Shown piece by piece: positions 34,434 through 45,595 of a stretch of 64,000 nucleotides of DNA; within the stretch, counting starts at the first letter, position 1, and each line of letters opens with the position of its first letter. Source of the stretch: Linum tenue (taxonomy: Eukaryota; Streptophyta; Magnoliopsida; Malpighiales; Linaceae); contig CAMGYJ010000010.1 of the NCBI GenBank assembly GCA_946122785.1, positions 12,685,467-12,749,466 of the forward strand, in the 5' to 3' direction. Under the pieces are notes generated by a model, which was given only the letters and a program-made list of their open reading frames with translations, ran no database searches and was not told the DNA's origin. The translations under genes and the position numbers were made by a program.

Positions 34434-35214
34434 GGTGACTTCTACGGTGCCCAGGGCAAAAGGCGTGTACGGGTACCTTGGCCGATCTTAACCATTCATT
34501 TTCAATCTCCACGGCTCACGTTTGTTAAACCTAACTGCGCCACTAAATAACTAAACAAATTACAAAAAGGCTCCTGCCGCGTTAAGTTTGTTTTCATCCT
34601 AGTCCAACTAACTGCCCCGATTAAATCAAATGGATTAAGACTGCAAACCCAATTGGGTAGACCCACTGCCGCCCAAACCAATTTCCAGTCTCCCTAACCA
34701 ATTTACACGATCCCTCTCTCGTCTTGGAGGGACGCCCCTTCACAGTTCCAAGAGAAGCTCCCCATCCAATTTGAACTCCCTTTTTTTAATCATCTTTTTG
34801 AATCCCAATTACTTGCATCCACATTCGACGTAGATTGAATTTCCCAAAAAAAATTTGTCTTGTTTCTTCTTCGCCATTGTATTTCCCCTCGTCTATCTCT
34901 TTCTAACACGATTACGGCGACCATGTCTATTATTGTGTTCATCGAACTTTTCATTTGCAAAAGAACCCTTGAAAGAGGTTTGCTAACCCTAGGGTTCATG
35001 TCACTAGTGCTTTGTCATCTTGTCTTAGCGTTATTGTGATTTTCTCGAACCTTATATCTCTCGGTGAAATTTAGGTTTCCTGATATGTAGTGTTCGTCTC
35101 GCCCAGAGGATTGAGGAAGAAGATGAAGAACACATAATTTGATTCGAATCGGATGGAGAGGTCTCCTTAGTTTGTGTTTATGTATTAACGGTGCGTTTAT
35201 GACTAATTCTAGTT
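34434..35214 (+). repeat. Left arm of the long inverted repeat
   Basis: Shares, in inverted orientation with 49639-50456, segments such as aaccaatttccagtctccct, aacacgattacggcgacca and ttgctaaccctagggttcat. The outermost 30 bp (ggtgacttctacggtgccc) resemble the terminus of the TA-microsatellite MITEs, so the exact outer edge is uncertain. Confidence 0.75.
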
Positions 35215-35220
35215 CCATGC

Positions 35221-35282
35221 GTCATGTACAAGCCCACGTTTGAATGTTATTTAAAAGCCTGCAAAAATCAATGATCAGACCC
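35221..35282 (+). repeat. 62-bp direct repeat, left copy
   Basis: Starts gtcatgtacaagcccacg and ends caatgatcagacc. It occurs again at 49572-49632 in the same orientation, although the adjoining inverted-repeat arms are in opposite orientation. Confidence 0.8.
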
Positions 35283-35562
35283 AGTTCAAAAGTGGGCCTG
35301 GAACGTGCGAGCCCATTAGTTTTCTCCTTCGGTATCAGCGCCAACCCTAGTTTAACTAGCTTTAGTTACCCTAGTTTAACCTACACGAGTTAACATCATC
35401 ATTACTACATATCTTCCCAAATCTTCTAACTCTTGACATTCCAGACTCAACCGTCTCCATCACACGTCTCCACACTCAACCCCCACGATCACTTTTTCTT
35501 ACGCCTACAATCTCTCTTTCCTCCATCTTCACCTTTCCCTTGTTCCTTCTTCCTCTGACTCC

Positions 35563-36435
35563 ATGGCAAACAAAGGCAAATCGTTTGCGGATATGGGCAT
35601 ACTAACTCTATCAAACGACGACTGCCGATCCACCCCAAGTCTCGCGGACTATCTTTCATTCACGAGCAAGACATCTATTGTGGCCGAGTACGAGTTCATC
35701 CACCTGAGTCCTTTCCCTCAAGAAGTGAAGCAGTTAATTAAAAATCTTGGCTGGGAAAAGTTCTTTGATCTCCGGGGTCGAGGAAGCACCAGTTACTGCT
35801 CGCATGTGGTGAGGAAGTTCTACCACAATTTAGAGCTGTCTGGTCCCTCCGATTCTCATCTCGTGTCGGTCTTCCTAGGTTATAGAGCCTGCTTCCAGCC
35901 TCATCAGTTTGCTGAGATCCTCGATCTCCCCGCCGCAGGACACCACATTGATAGCAGAAGCGATCTTCGGCGGCTCTACGATTTTGAGTTCGAAGTTGAA
36001 CTGGCGAAACTGACGAATGGGCGCATCCAGGCTTCTTTCCTCCCAGATCCTCTTCGATTCTTCCATTGGATGATCGTCAACTGCTTCATACCAAGGTACA
36101 GTGGTCATTCGACAATTCGTAAACTTGACCTGTTTATCCTTGTGCAAGCTCAAAGAGGTGTTCCTCTTAACCTCGCATCTCTCTTGTGCCTGAACATGGT
36201 TGAGGCTGCTCCTAGAGGGGAAAACTGGTACACTGCCTTTCCATATGCCACCTTCTTGACCACCTTTCTTGGAAGGGTTGGGATGGATATGGGGGTTTAT
36301 GCTAGGGAGGACCATTCCGCCTATTTGCCAGTCTACCGTATCGTCGAAGTGACCAATACTTTTTATGACCTTCGGCATACGGAGCATGAAGAGACCCCTG
36401 AGGCATCCTCAAGCAAACGTCCTCGGCTTACATGA
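35563..36435 (+). CDS. Putative plant transposon protein (PF20167-like), intact ORF
   Basis: A 290-aa single-exon ORF from ATG 35563 (ccATGGC, a good plant start context), after a C/T-rich leader (35490-35560). Blocks: KNLGWEKFFDLRGRGS then VVRKFYHNLEL; FQPHQFAEILDLPAAGHH; LRFFHWMIVNCFIPRYSGHS then RKLDLFILVQAQRGVPLNLA; FPYATFLTTFLGRVGMDMG. The order GW-x-x-L/F, V-R-x-F-Y-x-N-L, L-x-L-P and a C-terminal P-x-x-I/F-x-T-x-L-x-x-x-x-G matches the plant 'putative transposon protein' domain found in asterid retroelement and transposon proteins. No known activity. It ends in a basic SSSKRPRLT, a possible nuclear signal. Family assignment is by eye. Confidence 0.6.
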   Translation: MANKGKSFADMGILTLSNDDCRSTPSLADYLSFTSKTSIVAEYEFIHLSPFPQEVKQLIKNLGWEKFFDLRGRGSTSYCSHVVRKFYHNLELSGPSDSHLVSVFLGYRACFQPHQFAEILDLPAAGHHIDSRSDLRRLYDFEFEVELAKLTNGRIQASFLPDPLRFFHWMIVNCFIPRYSGHSTIRKLDLFILVQAQRGVPLNLASLLCLNMVEAAPRGENWYTAFPYATFLTTFLGRVGMDMGVYAREDHSAYLPVYRIVEVTNTFYDLRHTEHEETPEASSSKRPRLT

Positions 36436-37892
36436 GAGTCGATTGATGCAGGGCGGGGTGGAGCAGTGAAGGGGCCAGCATTGGATGTGTTTTGTTAAGA
36501 AGTTTACTGCAAGGCTTCGTTGTTTTTTTTTCCAGTCTTTTTCTCCAGCACTCAAAACTGTCAGATACTGAGGGGAGCCAGTACATCATCTGACTAGGAA
36601 AGTCTCCCATTTTTTTAATTATCCAGACAAATATTTTTCTATGCATGCAGTATTTTGTGAATTTGCCATGGCTAATTTCCCTAAGACAGGTGACGAGATG
36701 CAGTAATGGTCATCTCTAAGCAAGGAGGTGCAATTGCATCCTACACTTGCTATGATGTGAGAAGCTATTGCAAGGGTGCAAATTTGGTTGCAATTGAAAT
36801 TGGCCCACGAGTGGGGACTATTGATGAAATTGCAATGTTTTCTCAAAATTATAGAAGTGGAAGTAGGGACTACCTATGAAATTGCAAATGAATTTCATTG
36901 GGGGAGATTTTAATCCGCTTTTGTTCTAAGCAGTTCCAATTAGGTTGATTATAATGATTTTTTATCTATGGTGATTTTTTCCCCCTTTTTCATCAAGACT
37001 CATGCTTCTTTTATCCCCCTGTGGATCTATCATGCTTCGTTTATAGTAAAATATCCTTTTAATTATACACAATAAAGAATCATTAATTATGTATGCCTTT
37101 TTATTGTATTTATTACTACAATGAATTCTCTGACTAAAAGGGGAGTGAAAACATCGTTGGTGGAAATTCAAGGAATGGAATGATAAGGGCTGTGCATAAA
37201 TTCAATTTTTGTAAATAATTAATGTTATTATTATTAGTTAGTAACGTCATTAGTTTTAGTTAGTGGGTTAGTGGCTCCTACTTTGTAGCTTCAATCTGTT
37301 CAAGAGTTGGTACTTAAGCCACTCTCCTGATCAATGTAAATCACTACTTTCAATCCTTTACATGGAAGCCTTTCCATATCCTAGGAACATTAAATTAATT
37401 ACATAAGAATTCTCTATCTGCCTTGTACTGGGTTTGGTCATTATTTATATTGATTGGGAGCCAATCAGTTTTACCTTTTGGGTTACCTATACATGAATGC
37501 AAATTTAATTATACGATTGGGAGCCAATCAGTTTAACTGTACATGATCCCAATTAAACCTCTCTACAAGATACAATGGCTTGAAGCCTTGAACAGAAGCA
37601 ACCTCACTCACAAGTTGGAAGCTGGAATTTTGGTGAAGTCCCTTTGCCATTTCTACGAAAAAACAAACCAAACCAAACAAAATATAGAAAGCATTCACAA
37701 TACCAAAAACCAAATATAGCAAGCATTCACAATACCAAAAACCAAATATACAAAGCATTCATCAAACCAAAAACCAAATATAAAAACCAAAAATAATAAG
37801 CATTCACCGAACCAAATAAAAAACGGTTGTCCATCATCCTGAGAAAAAAAAACATAACTGTTGTCCATCATCTTGAAAACTAAAACGCAAAA
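36436..37892. other. Non-coding stretch inside the inverted-repeat block
   Basis: 36620-36940 has recurring ttgcaattg / gaaattgcaa words like the MITE-rich DNA at 45.4-46.2 kb. gattgggagccaatcagttt occurs twice (37452 and 37515). 37690-37830 is a loose tandem array of accaaaaaccaaatata with caagcattcac. A short minus-strand frame at 37660-37528 (MAKGLHQNSSFQLVSEVASV...) looks protein-like but matches nothing I know. Confidence 0.5.
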
Positions 37893-39759
37893 TCAGGTTG
37901 TTCTTGGGCTCGTTGACTGGGTTTCCTTGTGCTCTTCTCTTTCCTTTTTCCTCTTTTCATGGGTTTTCTTGTACTCTTCCACTGCAACTCCAACTTGAGG
38001 TGCAACTCTTCTTGCTTCCGTGAGCACCATATGCCTTATGTAGTTCATGGGCTCTCGAACAAGGTACAAAGCGATCTGCATCCTCCTCACTTGAGTGCAT
38101 GGCTATCAACATCAACAAACATGGTGCTTACCGCATGATTCAAAAATAACAATCAATTGTGGTTTTCTAATATGCGAATTAGAATTGTCTTTACCCAAAT
38201 ATAAGAGGAGTCCCAGCTTGCGCCATACATCCACATGCATACCCAGACTCCACTGTCAGACCTACATAAAATAAAAGCATTGCGTGATAAGAACCAAGTT
38301 GATAAGTCGTCGTATAATATCACAAAAAAATAGGCATACTTACCGATGAAGTTGTTCTTGATCCTTTGAAGGAGTTGGGTACGAAAACTCCGCAATCCTT
38401 GGTGGCGACAATCCCGGACCTTGTTCACGATAGAGAATCTTCCACAAGGCTTGCATAAAGCTCATCTGTACAAATTAAGAAACGTTTGTACTTAGAAAGA
38501 GTTATTTACATTTTTTTGCGTTATAACGGCACAATGTCACAAATTTACCATTGTTTGAACAGATTGTAGTCGAAAGGAATTGCGGTCTTCATTTGGTTGT
38601 GGATCCAAGATATGGACTTCTTCCTTGTCCAACTTGATGACAGCCAAGTACCAATGGGCATTATCTCTCATCGGAACACACACCTACATATGCGGAAATT
38701 GTCAACACGTATTAAAAAAATAAACTGCAAACCATGTAATACTTATTAAGACGAACAGTTTACCTTGTTCACCATATTGGTTCGACTAAGGAATTTTGAT
38801 TCGTATAGGTCTAATGCCATCTTGGGTGTTATTCCACATGAAATCACTAGTTCCTGCCCATGTGGTAGTTGCACAATTGAAATTTTGTCAACACAATATG
38901 ATTCACGTTAAAAAAAACATGTGTTGTAATTTTTTTGGTGAGAGGAAATTGTCATTAAGTATAATCGGACCACAACCTGTAGTTCAGCAGGCAGATAACA
39001 CACTCCTTTTCCGTCCTTGGAATTTGTCCACAACTCTTCTAGAGTCAAGTGGCAGGCCATCGCTGTTATAACCTAATATAACATGGACAAAAAAACACTT
39101 CATGATACTATCGAGTTGTTATAAAATAATTCTACGTAGAAAGCATTGATAGTGGACAAACAAAACAAAATTTTGGAGTTCCGTTGATTACATCAGCATC
39201 TACGAACGAGCGAGGGCTTAAGGACCACAATGACTTCCTCGTACAAGAGTTGTTAGAGGTTTTGACCAATACTTCGTCAGGTGGCAGATGGGCTAAAAAT
39301 ATATAGTGATCAACCTGGATTTGCTCATCATCGTATTCCATAGCGGTAGGTAGCTTAAACTTCAAAACAACCTGGAATAGGGGCCACAAATAAACACGAG
39401 TTGAAATGCATTCGTTATGACGGAATAACGGCAAAGAACACTTCAATGGCAAACATGACACCTTTATTACCTTGTCAACAGAAGGTAGACAAATACTTTT
39501 TCCATTTGGCTTCTTTGGTGTGACCTCAGAGTCAGATTCATCGTCCGAAATAAAAACGATGACTGAAGCAGGAGTGGGTGGACTGCTTACACCTTTGGGT
39601 ATCCTTGGTTTCTTTGTTGGAGTCACAAATTCGGCTGTCTCCTACAATGACAGTGAACCTGCGATTAATAAATTAACTAGAATGAATTTCAATGGTAAAA
39701 AGAGCTATTATACATACCACACGCTTGGACGAAGAGCGAGTAATTCTCCTATTTTCCAT
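37893..39759 (-). CDS. Ulp1-like (C48 family) protease gene, nine exons, catalytic Cys replaced by Ser
   Basis: GT-AG junctions give nine exons: 39759-39718, 39641-39471, 39371-39192, 39072-38977, 38853-38764, 38683-38549, 38465-38344, 38261-38195 and 38102-37893. These join into an open 370-aa protein. The N-terminus is basic then acidic (VFISDDESDSEVTPKK). The protease part has WSLSPRSFVDAD/VITAMA, then VCVPMRDNAHWYLAVIKLDK (catalytic His), EEVHILDPQ (Asp) and QLHRSDSGVWVCMWM. In Ulp1-type proteases the last block is Q-x4-D-C-G; here Cys is Ser (AGT). The family removes SUMO; this copy may be inactive. ULP-like genes are known passengers of plant MULEs, and a MULE transposase starts 565 bp away on the other strand. 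Junctions were placed by eye, and the exon 3/4 and 8/9 borders are least certain. Confidence 0.75.
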
Positions 39760-40323
39760 GTTGTGCCTCTAATATAAGCTTTACTCTGTACTCAAAATCG
39801 CGGCAAAGAAGGATATGGAACCACTGCTCTACCGATGAAGGTTAATTATATATACAAGGTTAGGATAAATTGTGGCGCCATATTTTTCCCGCGGAAAAAT
39901 AGCTAGGGTTTACTCTAAGGTACATGAACTTGGGATAAACATGGGTAGTTATTAAACCTAAAATTAAAAATATACTTTTTTCGATTGAATAAAGAATTGA
40001 GTGCTATTAGTAAATATTCGCTCATATTAATATTTGATCCTTCCCCATACACGTAGTACACAGCTAGAGTCAGCTGGCGTTTGGCTTTACTAAGAAAGGT
40101 TTTTCATTTTAAATATTTTCGTTATTTGTGAAAATGGTAAAGAAATCACTAAGATAAAGAATAGAAAGTTCAACTCGTTCCTACCAAAAATATAAGATAT
40201 CACAAATCGTGTTATTAATGGGGATAATTATTAAGTGGCCCATTGAATCATTAATTCGGCCATCATTCCCAGTAGGGTTTTGTAATCTACGTCCTTGGTT
40301 CCCCAAAATTTCCAGCCGTGACA
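39760..40323. promoter_or_regulatory. Shared upstream region of the Ulp1-like and transposase genes
   Basis: The two genes point away from each other over this 564-bp AT-rich gap, which should contain both promoters. I see no TATA box that I would assign firmly. Confidence 0.45.
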
Positions 40324-42162
40324 ATGACGTCGGAGGCAGACTCACCATTGACGTCAGAGGGAGTCCTAGTATTGACGTCGGAGGGAGTCCAAGAAAACGC
40401 TGGTGCCGTTTCCAGTCACACCACCCAAGAAGATAATGTCGCCGATCTCATATTTCTACAGCCTGAAGATATTAAAAAAATGAAGTTCGATGATACAGAA
40501 GAAGCCTATGATTTCTACATGGACTACGGGTTATTCAAAGGCTTCGACATCAGAAAATCAGACATTGGTCGTGATAAGAACAAAGTTATGATATGGCGTG
40601 ACTATGTATGCTCTGGCGAGGGAAAGAGGCGCATGAAGAGCACAGAACGAAAGAGAGAAGCAAGAGGGGAGACCAGATTTAACTGCAGAGCCAAGATGCG
40701 TGTTAAACAACACAATGTCGATGGGAAGTGGTATGTGCACCAGTTTGATGATGTACACACACATAAAACGATCCCCAGAGAATATAGACACTACATGAAA
40801 GGGAAACGTCGTATGAGTGATGCAGTCAAAGCAGCGATAAATTTTAGAAGAGCTGCAGGTATGAAAACTTCTCAAATTGTGAATCTGGCCGTATCAGAAA
40901 CAGGAGGCTACGAAAATTTGGGGTACAAGAGGAAGGATGCATATAATTATGTGGACAAAGAGAGCAAAGAACAAATCAGTGAAGGTGATGCCGCAACAGC
41001 CCTAGCCTACCTGCAAGCTAAATGCAGCGCGGACGAGCATTTCGTTATTGAACTAAAGAAGGATGACGACGACCGGCTTATTAACATTTTCTGGGCCGAT
41101 AGTATTTCTGTTGCTGATTATGCATGCTTTGGAGAATTACTGTCATTCGATGCTACTTACAAAAGGAACATTTACCAGATGCCTCTCGTGATTTTTTCAG
41201 GTACTTTTCCTTCACACATAGAATTATCCCGAGCATGCTAAAATAACGCTAGAAGTTTGCATAATCTAACTTTGTTTGAACTTTTTTAGGTGTCAACCAC
41301 CATTCGCAAACTTGCGTATTTGCATGTGCTTTCTTGGCTAACGAGAGAGAGGACAATTATATTTGGGTGTTGGGAGCTTTGAAGAGAAGGCTAGGCGGTG
41401 TAGATCCCAAGACTGTTATTACAGATGGGGATAGAGCAATGCGTAATGCTATTCAGAAAGTATTTCCCGATGCAACACATCGTCTATGTTCCTGGCATAT
41501 AGACAAGACTATAACCAGAAATGTGAAGAATCATCCTACTTTTTTGCCCCGATGGAAGCATTTTGTGTCAGCTGACTGGGAACCTTTAGAATTCGAAGAA
41601 AAGTGGAAATCAGTGGTTGAGGAATGCTCCCTTCAGCACAACAATTGGGTCTCCAATTTATTTGACCAAAGACATGAATGGGGGTATGCATATTTGCGTT
41701 ATAAGTTCTTCGCAGGCTTGAGTACAACATCAAGATGTGAAGGACTGAACTCTCAACTTGCCAATTATATCGAGAAGGATAAAAATCTCCTTGAGTTCTT
41801 TATTCACTTTGATCGTTGGACTAGGGATATGAGGGAGAATGAGCGTCATGCTGATTTTGAATCCATTCATCGAGAACGAACCATCACAAGCAATGTCTTA
41901 GTCTCACTTCAGAAGAGTGGAGCGGCGGTTTTCACAAAGAACGCATTCTTCTTATTCAGAGACGAGGTTGAAAAGTCGGCATGTTGCATAAGGTTGGAGA
42001 CAGAGCGATCGGAAATTGAGCATGTGTACAAGGTCAAGGTGTCTAGCAACGATAAGGTTTTTCAAGTCACGTACGCAGTTGAACCCTTTGCAATGGAATG
42101 TAGTTGTAATCACTACAATTATATGGGAATACCATGTCGTCATATGATTTTTGTACTGAAAG

Positions 42163-42982
42163 CAGGGTTCAAGAAGGCGCGCCTAGGCGCACGCCTAGGC
42201 TCAATTAGGCGCTAGGCGGAGGAGGATCGCCTTGACTTGGCCCAAGGCGTTGTAAAAGGCGCTGGTAGCGCTTAGTAGGTAGGAATAGCGCTTAGTTTGC
42301 GCCTAGTGGAGAGAAGGCGTGCCTGGGCGTTCCTGGGCGAGCTTAGGCGGTTAAACCCAATACTCTTCGTTTTGTCCTAGAAAATCAGAAAATTGCCTCT
42401 TGCCCTAGAAAATTAGAAACACGGGAAGGGGATGACCATGCTATGTATGTATTCGTAGATGAGGATGAGGAATCATATTGTGCACCCTCGAGTACTGTTA
42501 CAGATGCAATGGTGGGTGAACAGAGTGAGCTTTGCAGGAGTGCACGAGTGAGAGAGCTCCATGATGAAGAATTAGAGTCTGAAGAGGAGGAAGAGGAGGA
42601 GGATGGTGAGGAGATTGCTTTTGAGGATGATGAAGATGAAGTGGTGGCTGGACGGACCTACTTGGATGATGAAGAATGAACATTTTCCTATGAACTTATT
42701 GACTATTGTTTAGTATTTCGACATTTTATGAACTTGTGATTCTAGGAAGTGGTCACTATTTCCTTGTTATTTGTTATGTTAAGTGTTTACTGTTAAGAAC
42801 TAGGCATTGCTAATTTTATATGCACTTGGATTATATGAATTATTCCAGAAAACAGGAAATATTTGAGAACTTTTTCCATTTATGCTCTGAACGCCTAGGC
42901 GCGCCTAGGCTACGCCTAATCAGGCAAGGCGCAAGTCAGGAGCCGAGCGCCTGCCTTATGCCTAGCGCCTTTTAGAACCTTG
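42163..42982. mobile_element. hAT element, 820 bp, non-autonomous, inside the transposase exon
   Basis: A perfect 8-bp target duplication actgaaag (42155-42162 and 42983-42990). The left end is cagggttcaagaaggcg; the reverse-complemented right end is caaggttctaaaaggcg. The subterminal regions are dense in gcctaggcgc words in both orientations. It keeps a short acidic ORF (42443-42679) that may be the tail of a former hAT transposase. Confidence 0.9.
42443..42679 (+). pseudogene. Acidic ORF inside the hAT element
   Basis: 78 aa, very Glu/Asp-rich. hAT transposases often end in an acidic tail, so this is probably a transposase 3'-end remnant left by internal deletion. No dimerisation motif is present to prove it. 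Confidence 0.35.
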
Positions 42983-44472
42983 ACTGAAAGAAGAGAGCAT
43001 ACTGGAACTTCCTGAAGGCCTAGTACGTCGAAGATGGTCAAAGAAGCCGAAGACACTAGAGAGCTTGGAGGAACCGGGCAGACTAGATGAATCGCAACTT
43101 TTCGCATTGAGGTTTGCCATGACTATCACTTTTAATTTTTTTTTTAATATTGGTTCGAAGCTAGGTGAACATTAATTTTACTCACTTTGTATAAAATCTT
43201 GTGTCAATCAGGTATGGTACTATTCAACAACACAGCTTACAACTAATGTTAAAAGGGGCAAAATCTAGTGAGTGCTTCAAGATTGCTCGTGAGGGAATTC
43301 AATCATTATGTGAAAAGTTGGAGATGGTGGACACTGGCAACGTGGACATACCCGGCATTAATAGACCGAATGCGAATGAAATTTTGTTGGATCCATTACA
43401 AGTCAAAGCTAAAGGTTGGGGGGGCTAAAAAATCTAAAAGGAAGAAAGGAGAACAACGACAGTGTAGCAATTGCGGTGAATGGCGCCACTATAGGACCCG
43501 ATGCCCACATCCTGTTGGCTATGTGAAGCCAACCTCAAACGGTGATGCCCCGAATGTTGGTGTTTCGGAAGAAGGTGGCGGTGGCGATGACACCGATGTT
43601 GATCCTCCCACCACTCAAGATCAGTCGGAAACAGTACAGAAGAGAAGGCAAAAGCATTGCAGTAAGTGTGGTTCTACCAATCATAATGCAAGAACGTGTA
43701 CTGGGTCTGGGCCATCCGATGATGAAAATGACGATGATGAAAATGATGATGACGACGATTATGAGCAACCTAGGGTAAGAATAAGATATAATTGTTCGTG
43801 TCTACACAATGCAGTTGCATCCAATATTTTTGTACGTCTAAAATCGTCGTTATCGATTTTGCAGAAGAGGCCTGTTACAAGAAGTAGCAAACTAAGGATT
43901 GTTGAAAACTTGAAGTGAAGATGGACTTCCTTATCCTATTCGGATTAGGACCAATGGACTATGTGAAGACTGCCAGTATCAGCTTGAAGCGGCGTTGTTT
44001 GATTTATAAGAAGACTGTTGCCGTCTGCGGTGTCGTTTTACTTGTGTGTCGTTTTATTTATGTGTCTCTTTTGTTTATAAGAAGACTACTGCCTTCTACG
44101 GTGTCGTTTTATTTAGTTCGGATGGATTTGATTGAATTCGATATGGAGGTTGCTCCCTAAATAAATCATGTGCAACATTTCAGTTGAATTATTTTTCTCA
44201 CTCGTTTTTTTTATTGAATTATTAGATCGGATTTTTTACTTGTTTTTAAAATTACTTAATTTTGGCTACTTAAATTATGAAATGTAATTTGGGCGTGAAA
44301 TGACAAGAGCATGCGCCGACAGAGGACTTCTGAAAATGGTGGCAGTAATCAAGAAATAAACTACATTATTTTTATTGAGTGAAAGATCCCTCACCGATAT
44401 ATTATTAAGATCTCAAACACTAAAAGTACAAATCTTGAAAAAGAAAACAATGTACTTTCCCTCCTCCAACTT

Positions 44473-44960
44473 TTATACTATACATATGGCAACTTTCCCC
44501 TCTTGTATATATTTTGGGAGCATGATCAACAAGTACGAGTAAATGTAGCCTAGAAGAACCATCATATGACGTAGGGTTCCACAACACCTATTATGGAATC
44601 GTAACAACATATGATGATTCTTTGGGCTATATTCAGACGGCGACTTATTGTCATTGCTCCCCTCCCTGCCTCTAACAAAGACCCTGCATGGAGAGCAAAG
44701 GAGAAACAATACAACGGAGGATTTAGTTTAACAGTCATGATCTAACAATGACATAATGAAAGGAACTGAGATCTAAAATAATACGCAGTCTCATCATTAC
44801 CACTGCACCCGAAAATAAAGCATGGACAGGAGGACGAAGAGGCGGATGGGGTTGATTTTCGGGGTTGAGAAGATGGGAGAAAGGGGTCTTTTCAGGGATT
44901 GAGAGGAGGAACGGACAACGGCAGGAGATGAGTGCCTCTTGGGTTTCGGAGCATGGTCTC
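44473..44960 (-). other. Small two-exon unit, copy A (function unknown)
   Basis: On the minus strand a TATA-like TTATAAAT (near 44990) is followed by an exon to 44801. A GT-AG intron (44800-44694) leads to a second exon with an open frame to 44473. Translated from an ATG near 44822 it gives about 80 aa, including SPSEYSPKNHHMLLRFHNR and IYSYLLIMLPKYIQEGKVAI. I recognise no family. The frame is not clearly favoured when compared with copy B, so this may be a non-coding transcript or a gene relic. Confidence 0.35.
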
Positions 44961-45290
44961 TCCCTCTCTGATTAAAGAATTTATAAATGAGCTCATAAAT
45001 TTACTTTGCCTTTCCAGCCCTTCCCATTAACTGAAAATCACACTCCCTACCGCTGCCTCGGCCTTGGTAACGTCAGCACTGGTTAGGGGCAAATGCGACT
45101 TTCCGAAAACGGCGATATCTGATTGGGTGACACGCCGCGGTTAGGATTGAAGCTCTTTCACCATCGGATTAAACGAAAATTTAGGAATTGACGGCGGGAG
45201 ATGGGGATGTGCTTTTAGACTGGCTTTGTAGATTAACTAACTTATTCGTTTACCAAAATTAATCTACAGATTTGGTACATGTAATTGTAA

Positions 45291-45329
45291 CCCTAAAACC
45301 CTAAACCCTAAACCCTAAACCCTAAACCC
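45291..45329 (+). repeat. Interstitial telomere-type tract (CCCTAAA), about five units
   Basis: One CCCTAAAA unit and four CCCTAAA units in a row, about 300 bp upstream of small unit copy A. A shorter, broken tract lies at the matching place in copy B (47735-47765). The words also match plant telo-box promoter elements (AAACCCTA). Confidence 0.85.
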
Positions 45330-45370
45330 GAACCAATCAATACCATATACTCTACAACAATAACACCTTA

Positions 45371-45592
45371 GAGTATCTCCATCCCATTGCTAAACCAACC
45401 TTTAGCAATTGGCAAAGTCTAGGTGGCAAATCAATTGGCAATTGCAAGGGATGGAGAGGCAATTGCTTATTTAGAAATTACAAACAAAACTTAGGGATGT
45501 AGGTGGTTTGCAATTCTTTTAACTGAAATTGCTAAATATGATGATGTGGCTGTAGGGACCACGTTTAGAAATTGCTAGGGATGGAGATGGTC
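45371..45592. mobile_element. MITE, 222 bp, PIF/Harbinger (Tourist)-like
   Basis: Flanked by TTA on both sides (45368-45370 and 45593-45595), the 3-bp duplication of PIF/Harbinger elements. The ends gagtatctccatccc and, reverse-complemented, gaccatctccatccc are inverted. The interior has attgctaa words in both orientations. Confidence 0.7.
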
Positions 45593-45595
45593 TTA

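Larger units (their letters stand above)
40324..43918 (+). pseudogene. MULE transposase, FAR1/FRS type, interrupted by a hAT element
   Basis: ATG 40324. Exons: 40324-41200, 41290-42162 continuing at 42991-43111, 43212-43774 and 43865-43918; all introns GT-AG. FAR1-type DNA-binding region: DTEEAYDFYMDYGLFKGFDI to RFNCRAKMRV. Catalytic region: ELLSFDATYKRNIYQMP (first Asp), VITDGDRAMRNAI (second Asp), HRLCSWHI and TSRCEGLNSQLANYIEKDK (Glu region). SWIM finger: CSCNHYNYMGIPCRHMIFVLK starts just before the break. The C-terminus has zinc knuckles CSNCGEWRHYRTRC and CSKCGSTNHNARTC and an acidic run. Two lesions only: the 820-bp hAT insertion directly after the SWIM finger and one extra G in a 7-G run near 43420. 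Recent loss of function is therefore likely. Confidence 0.85.

Noticed and set aside
37528..37758. 76-aa minus-strand frame as an extra exon of the Ulp1-like gene
   Set aside because: The Ulp1-like frame already ends in a stop at 37893; no splice link is needed and half the frame is tandem-repeat DNA.
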